Shown here piece after piece: positions 50,265 to 58,945 of a stretch of 64,000 bases of DNA. A program made the translations under genes and the position numbers. The DNA is from Pseudofrankia coriaricola. Its GTDB lineage: Bacteria > Actinomycetota > Actinomycetes > Frankiales > Frankiaceae. The DNA lies in assembly GCF_001854805.1 (NCBI RefSeq), contig NZ_MBLO01000102.1, forward strand, positions 1 through 64,000, given 5' to 3'. The stretch's first letter is position 1; the number at the start of each line of letters is the position of its first letter. The notes beneath the pieces were generated by a model. That model was not told the origin of the DNA and made no database searches. It saw only the letters and a program-made list of their open reading frames with translations.

Positions 50265-52135
50265 CGCGCACCCACCAGGTCGGTCGTGGTGGGGGTGGGC
50301 GCGGCCCGTCCGCCCTCGCCGGTCCTGGTCTCCGGCTCGGTGCCGGCGTCGGTAGCCCTGGTCCCAGCGGATTCGGTCCCGGTGGCCTTGGTCTCGGCAA
50401 CGTCGGACTCGGCGGCTTCGGTCTCAGCGGCCTCGGCCTCGGCCTCGGTTGGGCCGGGGCGGTCGGTGACCGTGACGCGGCCGACGAGCAGGTCGGCGCC
50501 GGCGAACTCGGGGTCGTCCAGCGGCGTGCCGTCGTCGACCGCGAGCAGCGGCCGCTCGCCGGCCGCCGCCTCGGCGCCGTCAGCCGGACCCGGGTGGCTG
50601 GCCGTGGCGTCGCCGACGCGTCCGGGTTTCCCGCCGAGCCGGTGTGGCTGGCCAGGCAGGTCCGCGACCGCGGCGAGCCGTGGGCTCACGGCGTGCAGCG
50701 TGAGCAGGGCGAGCAGCTGGGCCACCTCGAGGGCGACGGCCTCGCTGCCCGCCCGGGCCCTGGCCTCGGCGAGCAGGCCGGACAGCCGCCGCGGCGCGTC
50801 CGGGTCGATCTCGTCGAGCAGCTCGAGCGCGAGCCCCCACGCGTCGTCGCCGAACCGGGGCGGCTCCTCCCAGGCGACCAGCTCGGCCTCCGGGACCGGC
50901 GCGCCCAGGGTGTCGCGCTCGGCCGGCGGGCGCAGCAACGCGTCGACCAGGTCGGCCAGGCGCGGCGCGCGCGGCGGACGGACCCCGGCGGCACCGGGGA
51001 AGAAGGCCGCGGCCACCTGGCTCGCCTCGCTGAGCGGGCGGGCGAGCGTCGGCGCGAGCAGCTGGGTGTACAGGTCGACACCGGTCCCGCCGCCAGCCGC
51101 CGGAGCCGCGAACTGCTGGCGGTCCTGCTCCGCCCGGAACACCGCGAACGCCTCCTGCAGGCGGGCCTGCAGCTGGGTGTGCCGGCGCACGCAGTCCGCG
51201 ACGATGGTGACGAGGTCGGCCGCGGCCCGCTTGTGCGCCGGGTCCTCGGCCGAGTCGCGGTAGCGGCGGATGTGGGTGAGGATCGCGTTCTCGTGCCGGT
51301 ACCGGGCCTCGACGTGGCCGAGCGCCTCGTCGACCAGCGCCGGCAGCGTGTGCAGCCAGTCGACGGACAGCACGTCGCGCCGGGTGCCTTCCAGGCTCCG
51401 GCGCAGCTGCTCGGCGTACTGCACGGTCCGGTAGCGGGCCGCCTCGGCGGCCGTGCGCGCGTCGGAGAGCCGGCCACGGCGGATCAGGTTGTCCAGCGTC
51501 ACCTCGGCGGCGACCTGGGCGGACGTGACGTCGGTGTCCAGCGCCCCGACGAGCACGGTGACGGCCTCGTCCGTGGCGCGCAGGTAGATCTCGCCGGCAG
51601 GGTCGGCGAGCTCGACGAGCAGCTTGAAGTCGAACCTGCGCCGCTCGTAGCGGCCGTCCGGGTGGTACGTGCCGTAGACCGTGTCGAAGCCGCGGTCGAC
51701 GCTGCCCACGTTGATCAGGTTGTCGAGCACCCAGCGGGCGGCCCGCTCGTGCTCGGCCGCGGGCCGCCGCGGTGCCTGCGCGGCGGCGAGCGGGGTGAGG
51801 CGGCGAAGCACCTGGTCGTGGCTGGCGCCCCGGTCGAAGTCCATCGCGACCGTCACCAGGTCGATGGCGTGCAGCGCCAGCTCCGCCATCGCGTAGACGG
51901 CGAAGTCGGCGCCGTCGAGCAGGCGCTTGCGCGCGTCCAGGTCATGCAGCGGCGCCGTCAGCGCCAGCGCCTTCAACCGGCGGGCCATCCCGTCGTCGGC
52001 CGCGCCCGGCGCCGTGCCCCGGGCGACCGCCGAGCCGTCCCGGCCGCCGGCCGGCCCGGCCGCGCCGAGGACGCGGGCCGCGCCGCCGGGATAGGGCGGT
52101 GCGTCCGGGGGCTCGGTCGGGATCGGCGGGCACAT
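50261..52135 (-). CDS. MukF/JetA-like (kleisin) subunit, putative
   Basis: This is the first gene of the SMC operon, 624 aa. It is helical and rich in Ala/Arg/Leu, with conserved-looking stretches DARKRLLDGADFAVYAMAEL, ERAARWVLDNLINVGSVDRG and LRRSLEGTRRDVLSVDWLHT. These fit a kleisin with a winged helix and a helical middle. The last 110 residues are acidic low complexity (ETEAAESDVAETKATG). Identification is by operon order and size, so the exact family is uncertain. The ATG at 52135 lies 7 bases after minus-strand TAACCT; the frame upstream has no support. Divergent from terD. Confidence 0.65.
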   Translation of the reverse strand: MCPPIPTEPPDAPPYPGGAARVLGAAGPAGGRDGSAVARGTAPGAADDGMARRLKALALTAPLHDLDARKRLLDGADFAVYAMAELALHAIDLVTVAMDFDRGASHDQVLRRLTPLAAAQAPRRPAAEHERAARWVLDNLINVGSVDRGFDTVYGTYHPDGRYERRRFDFKLLVELADPAGEIYLRATDEAVTVLVGALDTDVTSAQVAAEVTLDNLIRRGRLSDARTAAEAARYRTVQYAEQLRRSLEGTRRDVLSVDWLHTLPALVDEALGHVEARYRHENAILTHIRRYRDSAEDPAHKRAAADLVTIVADCVRRHTQLQARLQEAFAVFRAEQDRQQFAAPAAGGGTGVDLYTQLLAPTLARPLSEASQVAAAFFPGAAGVRPPRAPRLADLVDALLRPPAERDTLGAPVPEAELVAWEEPPRFGDDAWGLALELLDEIDPDAPRRLSGLLAEARARAGSEAVALEVAQLLALLTLHAVSPRLAAVADLPGQPHRLGGKPGRVGDATASHPGPADGAEAAAGERPLLAVDDGTPLDDPEFAGADLLVGRVTVTDRPGPTEAEAEAAETEAAESDVAETKATGTESAGTRATDAGTEPETRTGEGGRAAPTPTTTDLVGAR

Positions 52136-52338
52136 CGGACGAAGGTTACCGGCGACGCGGCCGAGGCCGGCCGGCCACGAGCGCCAGCCGCCGCGCTGAG
52201 TCATCGAATCGACACGGAGGTGGAGGAAGCAGGGCTCACCGGCACGGTCAACGGGGGCGTGGCAACGGGTGTCCGGCGTCTGCCAGCGGACAAGATTCAG
52301 TCTTCCGATTTGTATGGGCAGTACTAGGCTTTGTGGCC
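52136..52338. promoter_or_regulatory. Divergent promoters of the SMC operon and terD
   Basis: Minus-strand TAACCT (plus 52143-52148) and plus-strand TAGGCT (52325-52330) lie 7 and 8 bases before their respective ATG codons. Both genes therefore seem leaderless and are controlled from this 203 bp spacer. Confidence 0.6.
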
Positions 52339-52920
52339 ATGGCCTCCGTGTCCCTGTCAAAGGGTGGAAACGTCTCCCTCAGCAAGGCCGCCCCGAACCT
52401 GACCACGGTCACCGTCGGTCTCGGCTGGCAGGTCCGGCAGACCTCCGGCGCGCCGTACGACCTCGATGCGTCCGCGATCGTCGTGGACGACCGGGGCCGT
52501 GTGCTGTCCGACAGCTACTTCATCTTCTTCAACAACCTGACGAGCCCGGACGGCAGCGTGCAGCACCTGGGCGACAACCTCGTCGGCGGTGGCGGTGGCG
52601 ACGACGAGCAGATCATGGTCGACCTGCGCGGGCTCACCGCGCAGGCGGCGAAGGTCGTGTTCGCGGTCTCGATCTACGACGCGGAGGTGCGGCGGCAGAC
52701 GTTCGGCCAGGTCCGCGACGCGTTCATCCGCGTGGCCGACGCGAACACGGGCATCGAGATCGCCCGCTACGACCTCACCGAGGACGCGTCGACGGAGACC
52801 GCGATGCTGTTCGGCGAGCTTTACCGGTACGGCGGCGAGTGGAAGTTCCGCGCCGTCGGCCAGGGCTACGCCACCGGCCTGCGCGGCATCGCCGTCGACT
52901 TCGGCGTCAACGTCGTCTAA
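52339..52920 (+). CDS. TerD family protein
   Basis: This 193 aa cytoplasmic protein belongs to the TerD/stress family found in tellurite-resistance and stress clusters. Typical features are the opening VSLSKGGNVSLSK, GLGWQVRQTSGAPYDLDASA, DSYFIFFNNLTSPDGSVQHL, GDN and GGGGDDEQIMVDLRGL; the acidic residues bind calcium in the family. It ends with RYGGEWKFRAVGQGYATGL. No other ter gene is nearby. Its stop is followed directly by a conserved hairpin. Confidence 0.93.
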   Translation: MASVSLSKGGNVSLSKAAPNLTTVTVGLGWQVRQTSGAPYDLDASAIVVDDRGRVLSDSYFIFFNNLTSPDGSVQHLGDNLVGGGGGDDEQIMVDLRGLTAQAAKVVFAVSIYDAEVRRQTFGQVRDAFIRVADANTGIEIARYDLTEDASTETAMLFGELYRYGGEWKFRAVGQGYATGLRGIAVDFGVNVV

Positions 52921-52965
52921 GGCGGTCCGGTGCCGGACGCTCCGCGCCCGGCACCGGGCGCCGCC
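52921..52965 (+). terminator. Conserved post-stop hairpin, copy 2
   Basis: GGCGG/CCGCC outside and CCGGTGCCGG/CCGGCACCGG inside pair around ACGCTCCGCGC. Compared with 40295-40339 the inner stem differs at several positions on both arms and pairing is kept. Confidence 0.72.
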
Positions 52966-53130
52966 TTCGGGCGCTGAGCGCCCTCGCACCTGGTTCCGGG
53001 TCCAAGGCATATGACGGTGGCCGACCTAGTTCCGGACTGACGACGTGGCTGCGTTGGCACTGCGCTGATGCGCCGTCGTCTTCTGTGGCCGGGTTGAGTG
53101 CCTCGCCCACCAGAACAACCTCACGCCAAC
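52966..53130 (+). repeat. Composite intergenic element, full copy
   Basis: GGGCGCTGAGCGCCC hairpin, CTGGTTCCGGG, GGCATATGACGGTGGCC, GTTCCGGACTGACGACGTGG and GCGCTGATGCGCCGTCG are all present, then TTCTGTGGCCGGGTTG and CTCGCCCACCAGAACAACC. It agrees with copy 1 at the window start through to the end. Confidence 0.85.
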
Positions 53131-53228
53131 ACGGTTGACGCTGAATCGATGGATTGTCCCAGGGCTGTCCGCCGGGCGAGCGTTCGTGGCTGTCGCGCGG
53201 CCATGGCAGAAGGTGCTTGAGGGACGAC

Positions 53229-53588
53229 TTAGCGGAAGCGGTCGACGAAGGGGATGCGGGGGCCCGGGTCGGCGAGGCGGCGGACGACGCGGGGGCGGTG
53301 GCCGACGACCATGACGCGGATGGTGCGGGTGTTCGCGTCGACGCGGTAGAGGACCCGCCACGAGTGCTCGGACGCCTCGAGCATCGTCGCCGACGGCGTC
53401 GCACCCTCCCGTCCGGCGGACCGGGTCTCGTTCGCGTCCTGCGCGCCGAGGGGCTTGCCGGCCTTGTACGGCTCCTTCAGGAGCGGGCCGTTGAGGAACC
53501 GCTTCACGTCGACCGCGATGAGCTCCGGCAGCCGCTCAAGGTCCCGCTCGGCCGATGGCGCCAGAACCAGCCGGTACTTCTCGCTCAC
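53229..53588 (-). CDS. RelE/ParE-like toxin
   Basis: This 119 aa protein opens EKYRLVLAPSAERDLERLP and has a GPLLKEPYKAGKPLG segment. It ends with the RelE core SWRVLYRVDANTRTIRVMVVGHR, as in mRNA-cleaving RelE/ParE toxins. Between KPLG and SWRVLY it carries about 15 extra residues (ETRSAGREGATPSATM area) compared with the usual short loop. No antitoxin frame of typical type lies directly upstream (53589-53752) or downstream, so it is solitary here. ATG at 53588 is assumed. Confidence 0.75.
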   Translation of the reverse strand: MSEKYRLVLAPSAERDLERLPELIAVDVKRFLNGPLLKEPYKAGKPLGAQDANETRSAGREGATPSATMLEASEHSWRVLYRVDANTRTIRVMVVGHRPRVVRRLADPGPRIPFVDRFR

Positions 53589-53752
53589 CGGTCACCCGCC
53601 CGGGGCGCCAGGAGCGGGCAGGCGGCACCAGTGGATGGCTTCGACACCAGCCGATCATAGGTGGAATCGGCTCACCGAATGGGGCATTGACGTCGGTCCG
53701 CGGCCGCGTCGGAACACGGCCGCCCGTGGCCCGTGCGCCCGCACCGGGCGGT

Positions 53753-54481
53753 TCAGGCGGGCGCGTAGGCGGTTCGGACCGTCTCCAGGGTGAGGTCACC
53801 GATGTGGCCCAGCCGGGCGGCGGCCAGGGCGACCGCCTCCGAGGACGGCGGGAAGTGCGGGTTCGGCACGACGATCACCCGCATTCCCGCCGCCACGGCG
53901 GCGCGCACCCCGTTCGTCGAGTCCTCTACCGCGACACAGTGCGCCGCCGGGACGCCGAGCCGTCGCGCGGCTTCCAGATAGACGTCCGGCGCCGGCTTGC
54001 CCCGGCCAGCCTCTTCCGACGAGACGAACGTCCGGAACTCGCCGTCGAGACCCGCCGAGCGCAGCACCAGCTCGATGACCGGGCGGGGCGACGAGGAGGC
54101 GACCGCGAGCGGCAACCCGGCCGCCGCCAGCGCCCGGACCGCGCCCACCGCGCCGTCGATCAGCGGCGGCGCGTCGCCGTAGCGTTCGCCGAGCCGGCGC
54201 AGCACCTCGTCGACCGCATCGTCCGCCGTCATCCCGATGCCGAGGCTCACCAGGTAGGCGGCCCACTCGGGCGTCGACATGCCCATCATGACCCGGGTGC
54301 TGTCCGGCGCCCACCGCCCGCCGCGCTCGGCGACCAGCTCCCGCCGAACCGCGTCCCACACCTGCTCGGAGTCGATCAGGACCCCGTCCATGTCGAAAAC
54401 CACCGCCCGCGGCCCACCGCCGTCGGCCGTCCCAGGCGTTCCCGTCGCGCCGCCGTCCGCCGCCTGCCGCTCCGCCGTCAT
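53753..54481 (-). CDS. HAD family hydrolase (beta-phosphoglucomutase-like)
   Basis: This 242 aa HAD phosphatase or mutase has motif I DMDGVLIDSE (both aspartates), a helical cap, motif II SSSP, and the motif III lysine in GRGKPAPDVYLEAARRLG. Motif IV lies in VEDSTNGVRAAVAAGM. The subfamily includes beta-phosphoglucomutases and sugar-phosphate phosphatases; the substrate is not evident. Start ATG at 54481 sits after GATGGGGG. The divergent CoA-binding gene begins 20 bases away, so the promoters overlap the starts. Confidence 0.9.
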   Translation of the reverse strand: MTAERQAADGGATGTPGTADGGGPRAVVFDMDGVLIDSEQVWDAVRRELVAERGGRWAPDSTRVMMGMSTPEWAAYLVSLGIGMTADDAVDEVLRRLGERYGDAPPLIDGAVGAVRALAAAGLPLAVASSSPRPVIELVLRSAGLDGEFRTFVSSEEAGRGKPAPDVYLEAARRLGVPAAHCVAVEDSTNGVRAAVAAGMRVIVVPNPHFPPSSEAVALAAARLGHIGDLTLETVRTAYAPA

Positions 54482-54501
54482 GCCCCCATCGTCGCGCGGG
54501 G

Positions 54502-54945
54502 ATGACCGGGGCGCGGATGGTGGTTGCGATCGGTGTGCGGTACGGAGATGACGAGACGGTCCGGGCCCTCCTGGTCGAGACGGAGACCTGGGCGGTGGTC
54601 GGGCTGTCGGACAACAGGGCACGGACGGCCTACCAGATCGCCCACTACCTGCGCGAGCACGGCAAGCGGGTGATCCCGGTGCACCCGTCGAAGGCGGAGT
54701 TCGAGGGCGAGCCGGGCTATGCCCAGGTGACCGACATCCCGTTCAAGGTCGACGTCGTGGACGTGTTCGTCCGCTCGGAGCTCGCGGGCCCGGTGGTCGA
54801 CGACGCGATCGCCGCCGGCGCGGGCGCGCTGTGGCTGCAGCTCGGCGTGCGTGACGAGGCGGCCGCGGCGCGCGCCGAGGAGGCCGGCCTGCGGGTCGTG
54901 ATGGACACCTGCCCCAAGATCGAGGCCCCTTTGGCCGGCTGGTAG
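54502..54945 (+). CDS. CoA-binding (YccU-like) protein
   Basis: This 147 aa single Rossmann-like domain of the CoA-binding family shows TWAVVGLSDNRARTAYQIAH, KRVIPVHPSKAEFEGEPGY, VDVVDVFVRSELAGPVVDDA and GALWLQLGVRDEAAAARAEE. The closing VMDTCPKIE is characteristic. The function of the single-domain proteins is not established. ATG at 54502 is assumed; homologues usually begin nearer YGDDETV, where a GTG at 54535 is available. Confidence 0.88.
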   Translation: MTGARMVVAIGVRYGDDETVRALLVETETWAVVGLSDNRARTAYQIAHYLREHGKRVIPVHPSKAEFEGEPGYAQVTDIPFKVDVVDVFVRSELAGPVVDDAIAAGAGALWLQLGVRDEAAAARAEEAGLRVVMDTCPKIEAPLAGW

Positions 54946-54976
54946 GCGGCGAGCGCTGAACGCGCCGTTGTGACGG

Positions 54977-56719
54977 TCAGCGGTGGGGGGCGAGGTGGAA
55001 CTGGCGGACCGCGAGGGCGGCGGCGGGCGGGAAGAGGACCAGCACCGGGAGTATGTAGCGGTAGTCGAAGCAGACCGTCGCGGCCGGGACGACCAGGACC
55101 GCGAGGCCGAGCGCGGTGAGCAGCGCGCAGTCGGCGCCGATCCGGCGGCGCTCGCCGGTCACGGGGTCGACACCGGGCCGGGCCGGCCGCCGGCGGGCAC
55201 GTTCCAGCAGCCGGCGCCACGCGGGTGCGTCCCCGCCCGCCACGGCGGCACCGACGCCCGTCTCGTTGGCGCCCGCCGTCCCGCTGGTGCCCGCCGGGTC
55301 GGCGGAGCCGGTGGTCTCGCCGGCCGTCGTGTCGCCACCGGGTGGCCCGAGGACGCCGTCGGCCTGGCCATGCCGAGGCCTCCCGGGGAGCCGCGGCCGG
55401 GGGAGGCCGAGCCCGGTCGCGATGAGCGCGAGAACGACGAGGACCGCCAGCAACGGCCCAGGGGTGTAGGCGAAGTGCTGGTAGCCGCGCAGCAGGCCGG
55501 CGGCCCACTCGTGGACGACCCGGGGCGGGTGGCGCTCGTCGAAGTCGAGCAGCGGCTCGCTGACGTGGAAGTAGCGCGGGGTGTGGGCGTCCGGGAAGCG
55601 CCAGGCACCGTCCGGCCAGTCCCGGTAGCCGGTGTAGTGGCCGGGCGCGAAGTAGTGGCCGACCTCGGCGGCCACCATCCGGGCGTAGTCGGCCGGCTGG
55701 CGGCGGATCACCTCGTGGGCGAAGCCGCCGAGCACCTGGTTCTTGTGCTCGTCGGTCCCGGTGAGCTGGAACCGCGGGCTGGTGTCGGCCCAGACGTAGT
55801 AGTTCGGGCCAGGCCGGTCGGCCGGTGGGTAGGGCGAGCAGAGGACGAGCTGCTCGGGGCTCAGCCGCAGCCGGCCGCAGTCGGCGATCGGGGCGACCCG
55901 GCCGTACAGCCAGGCGTCGTCTCCGCCGGAGAGCGCGTACGTCCCGTGGTACGAGTGGTACCAGGTCGCGTATCCGGCCAGCGGCGCGGCGAAGACCACG
56001 GCGAACGCGGCCAGCCGCAGCCAGCCGAGGCGGCGGACGACGACGTAGGCGAGCGCGAGCACGCCTAGCGCGACGCCCAGGGTGCGCGTGAGCCCCGCCG
56101 CGGCCAGCAGCCCGCCGGCCAGGGCGCAGGCGGCGATCGACGGCCTTGGTGACCACAGCAGCGCCATCAGCGCGCCGACCAGCAGCGCGAGGAACAGCGT
56201 CTCCGCCATGACGAAGTGCTCGATGTCGAGCTGGTAGGCGTCGAGCAGCACTGGCGCGGCAGCGAGCGCCGACCCGACCGGCCCGATCCCGCGGCGCAGC
56301 AGAAACGCATACAGCGCGAGGCCGATCGCGAGCCCGGCGGCGTGTTGGACGGCGGGCACGACGGCGAGCCGATGGGTGTGGGCGAGCACGCTCAGCAGCA
56401 CCGGGTAGCCGGCGGGCCGCATCGGGTCCGGCTGGTGGAGTCTGGCGAGAGTCAGGTAGGCGTACGAGTCGCCGGAGAACTCGAAGGCCGGCCGGTAGGC
56501 GTACATCGCGAGCAGCCGCAGCCCTGTTCCGGCCACCAGGAACACGGCGAACAGCCAGTGCCGCCGCCCTGCCCCCGGCCTCCATGCCGCCAGCCGCCGA
56601 CGGGGGTGATGACCGCGGGGGAGGGCCTCGCCGGCCAGGTCTCCGGTCGCGCGCGTCCCCGCCGTCCGCTCGTCGGCGCCGACACCGTCGGGCCCGGTCG
56701 CCACGGAGGCGGCCGTCAT
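54977..56719 (-). CDS. Polytopic membrane protein, GT-C glycosyltransferase-like
   Basis: This 580 aa protein has about ten hydrophobic segments. An early motif FSGDSYAYLTLARL resembles the acidic loop of GT-C enzymes such as arabinosyl/mannosyl transferases. It is followed by RPAGYPVLLSVLAHT and the extracellular DDAWLYGRVAPIADC loop. A Gly/Thr-rich insert (about 475-510) contains GSADPAGTSG, similar to the palindromic-element peptides. It starts with ATG overlapping the upstream GT2 gene in ATGA, suggesting it uses the polyprenyl-phosphate sugar made by that enzyme. The acceptor is unknown. Confidence 0.75.
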   Translation of the reverse strand: MTAASVATGPDGVGADERTAGTRATGDLAGEALPRGHHPRRRLAAWRPGAGRRHWLFAVFLVAGTGLRLLAMYAYRPAFEFSGDSYAYLTLARLHQPDPMRPAGYPVLLSVLAHTHRLAVVPAVQHAAGLAIGLALYAFLLRRGIGPVGSALAAAPVLLDAYQLDIEHFVMAETLFLALLVGALMALLWSPRPSIAACALAGGLLAAAGLTRTLGVALGVLALAYVVVRRLGWLRLAAFAVVFAAPLAGYATWYHSYHGTYALSGGDDAWLYGRVAPIADCGRLRLSPEQLVLCSPYPPADRPGPNYYVWADTSPRFQLTGTDEHKNQVLGGFAHEVIRRQPADYARMVAAEVGHYFAPGHYTGYRDWPDGAWRFPDAHTPRYFHVSEPLLDFDERHPPRVVHEWAAGLLRGYQHFAYTPGPLLAVLVVLALIATGLGLPRPRLPGRPRHGQADGVLGPPGGDTTAGETTGSADPAGTSGTAGANETGVGAAVAGGDAPAWRRLLERARRRPARPGVDPVTGERRRIGADCALLTALGLAVLVVPAATVCFDYRYILPVLVLFPPAAALAVRQFHLAPHR

Positions 56720-58344
56720 CGCGCGGCCGCGCCGGTCGCCGTCGCCACCAGGCGCAGGTAGAACGTGCCGAGCATGCCCTGCAGGCCGAGGGCCGCCGCC
56801 GTCAGCGCCAGCCCGGCCGCCGGCAGCGCGGCGGGCGCGCCGAGGCGCGGCGACCAGCCCGGCCACGGCGCCGTCACCCGCGCCATCCCGGTGGCGTCGT
56901 GGCCAGTCGTCGCCGTCACGACCAGGACGCCCAGCACGAGCGCGGCCAGCAGGCCGGTGGCGAACAGCGTGCTCCCCAGGTACCCGCCCCGCCCGGGGGC
57001 GAGTGGCCAGCGGACCAGCCGGGGCGGGCGCTGGCCCGGCATGCGCCAGCCGACCCGGCCGTGGTGCGCGTCGGCGAACGCGCCGAGCAGCACGAGCTGC
57101 CCGCCGACCAGCGCGGCGAGCACGCAGAGCAGCGTCCCGTACCAGCCGTACGGCTCCCACGCCCCGTGGACGCCTGGCCCGCCAGTCACGCGCGCCGGGT
57201 CGGTCACGGCGGCGACCAGCAACGACGCCTGCCCGAGCAGGCCCAGCCCCAACAGCAGCAGGCCGGGCAGGACGAACAGGTGGCGCGGCGCGAGCAGCAG
57301 CATGAAGCGCAGGTGCCGCCAGCCGTCGCGGACGGAGTCCAGCTTGGAGGCGCCCACCCGGGGGTGATAGGTGATCGGGATCTCCAGGCAGCGCAGCTCG
57401 GCGCGGGCCGCCGCCACCACGATCTCGGAGGCGAGCTCCATCCCCTCGCTACGCAGCGCCATCCGGGCGTAGGCGTCGCGGGTGAAGGCCCGCATGCCGG
57501 AATGGGCGTCGGAGGCCCGCACCCCGAACAGCCGGTTGAGGATCGCGGTGAGCACCGGGTTGCCGACGTAGCGGTGCAGCCAGGGCATTGCGCCCGGCAG
57601 GATCTGCCCGCCCAGCCGGGAGCCGAGCACGTAGTCCGCCTCGCCGCGCAGCAGCGGGGTCACCAGGGCGTCGATGGCGGTGAAGTCGTAGGAACTGTCC
57701 GCGTCGCCCATGACGATGAGCCGGCCGCGGGCGGCCGCGAAGCCCGTGAGGTAGGCGTTGCCGTAGCCACGGCGCCGCTCGGCCACGACCCGGGCGCCGG
57801 CCGCGGCGGCGCGCGCGGCGGAGGAGTCGGTCGAGCCGTTGTCGACGACGACCACCTCCCCGGGCAGGCCGAGCCGCGAAAGCCCCGCCCGCGCCGCCCG
57901 CACGCAGTCGCCGACCGATTCCTCCTCGTTCAGGCAGGGCATCACGACCGACACCTCGACCCGGGTCGAGGTGTCGCGCGCGGCGCCGCGGCCGTGCCGG
58001 GAGGAGCCGGCCCGGGAGGGGTGGCCGTTGCCGGAGGCGTGACCGCCGGGGGAGCCGGGATGGCCCGCGGCCGCCCGCCGGTCGGCGACGGCCGTGATGG
58101 TGGCGTGACCGCCGGCCGCGAGACCCGGGCCGACCTGGCTGGCGACTGCCTGGCTGGCGGCTACCGGGCCGACGGCCGTCGAGCTGGCGGCTGCCGAGGA
58201 GGCGGGCGCCGGGCCGCCGGCCGCCGTGCTCTCGGCGGCGCCGCCGGGCGGCGGGGCGTCGGCCCAGTCGAGGCCGCTCGCCGCCGCGGCATCCTGGCTG
58301 GGGGTGGCGGGCGGGCGGGCGGCATCCACGGGTTCGTCCTCCAC
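56716..58344 (-). CDS. GT2 glycosyltransferase (polyprenyl-phosphate mannosyl/glucosyltransferase-like)
   Basis: This protein of about 542 aa has a GT2 domain: VSVVMPCLNEEESVGDCVRA, VVVDNGSTDSSAARAAAAGA, IVMGDADSSYDFTAI (DXD-type), SRLGGQILPGAMPWLHRYVG and DAHSGMRAFTRDAY. Four C-terminal membrane helices follow. It probably loads a sugar on polyprenyl phosphate for the coupled GT-C-like protein. Residues 1-145 are Ala/Gly/Ser-rich low complexity. I chose GTG at 58344 because GGGAGAGGGA precedes it with good spacing. ATG at 58482 would add 46 unsupported residues. Confidence 0.85.
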   Translation of the reverse strand: MEDEPVDAARPPATPSQDAAAASGLDWADAPPPGGAAESTAAGGPAPASSAAASSTAVGPVAASQAVASQVGPGLAAGGHATITAVADRRAAAGHPGSPGGHASGNGHPSRAGSSRHGRGAARDTSTRVEVSVVMPCLNEEESVGDCVRAARAGLSRLGLPGEVVVVDNGSTDSSAARAAAAGARVVAERRRGYGNAYLTGFAAARGRLIVMGDADSSYDFTAIDALVTPLLRGEADYVLGSRLGGQILPGAMPWLHRYVGNPVLTAILNRLFGVRASDAHSGMRAFTRDAYARMALRSEGMELASEIVVAAARAELRCLEIPITYHPRVGASKLDSVRDGWRHLRFMLLLAPRHLFVLPGLLLLGLGLLGQASLLVAAVTDPARVTGGPGVHGAWEPYGWYGTLLCVLAALVGGQLVLLGAFADAHHGRVGWRMPGQRPPRLVRWPLAPGRGGYLGSTLFATGLLAALVLGVLVVTATTGHDATGMARVTAPWPGWSPRLGAPAALPAAGLALTAAALGLQGMLGTFYLRLVATATGAAAR

Positions 58345-58945
58345 CGTCCCTCTCCCTGCCGAGGACGAAGCGCCCCAGGCCGACGCTCGCGGCGACGTGC
58401 GCCGCATATCGAGAGCATCCCCCGTGACGCGCCCCACCTCGGCCTGCGCCCCATTCTCGCCGGGTGCCCGAAGGTCCCGCATGGCGGCAGGTCAGTAACC
58501 TACCGTTTGTGTGTGCCGCGTCCGGGACCGGCGTCCCGCCCGCCCGGTGGCGGGGTGCTGGAGGCCGGACCGGTCGGCGGCCGCGCCGACGCCGCGCCCA
58601 GACCGACGGCCGGGGGCCGAGGCCTCTTCGAAGCCGCTTCGAGGGCCGGTCGGTGGAAGCTCGCGGCGGCCGCCGGTGAGCCCGCGGCGGGTGTCTGGTT
58701 GGCGACGCCGCGGGCCTGGTATGTGGCCTTTGCGGTGAAGGCGGGAAGTTCCCAGGTTCGTGCCGATGTGGTCCCCGTGTTAGCTACTCTCGGTGAAGAA
58801 TCCAGGGGTCGGTGCGCCCGTTCGGATACCCTCCGCGACCATCCGGGGTCCTGTTTGGGGCCGGTTTGGAACCTGCCATGTAAACACGCCGAGGCCGTAG
58901 TCAGCAGGTCGTTGTGACTGCTGTAACCGGTAGGCGTAACGTCTG
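58345..58945. other. 600 bp gene-poor region
   Basis: It lies between the divergent GT2 and DUF5999 genes. A plus-strand frame ending at 58917 closes with NLPCKHAEAVV, faintly like the end of a SWIM zinc finger, but the rest has no family features. I treat it as non-coding. TAGGCGTAACGT at 58931-58942 may be the promoter of the next gene. Confidence 0.35.

Noticed and set aside
58500-58917. Plus-strand frame with a SWIM-like ending (NLPCKHAEAVV)
   Set aside because: Only one half of the zinc motif can be read and the rest is low complexity; not enough for a gene or pseudogene.
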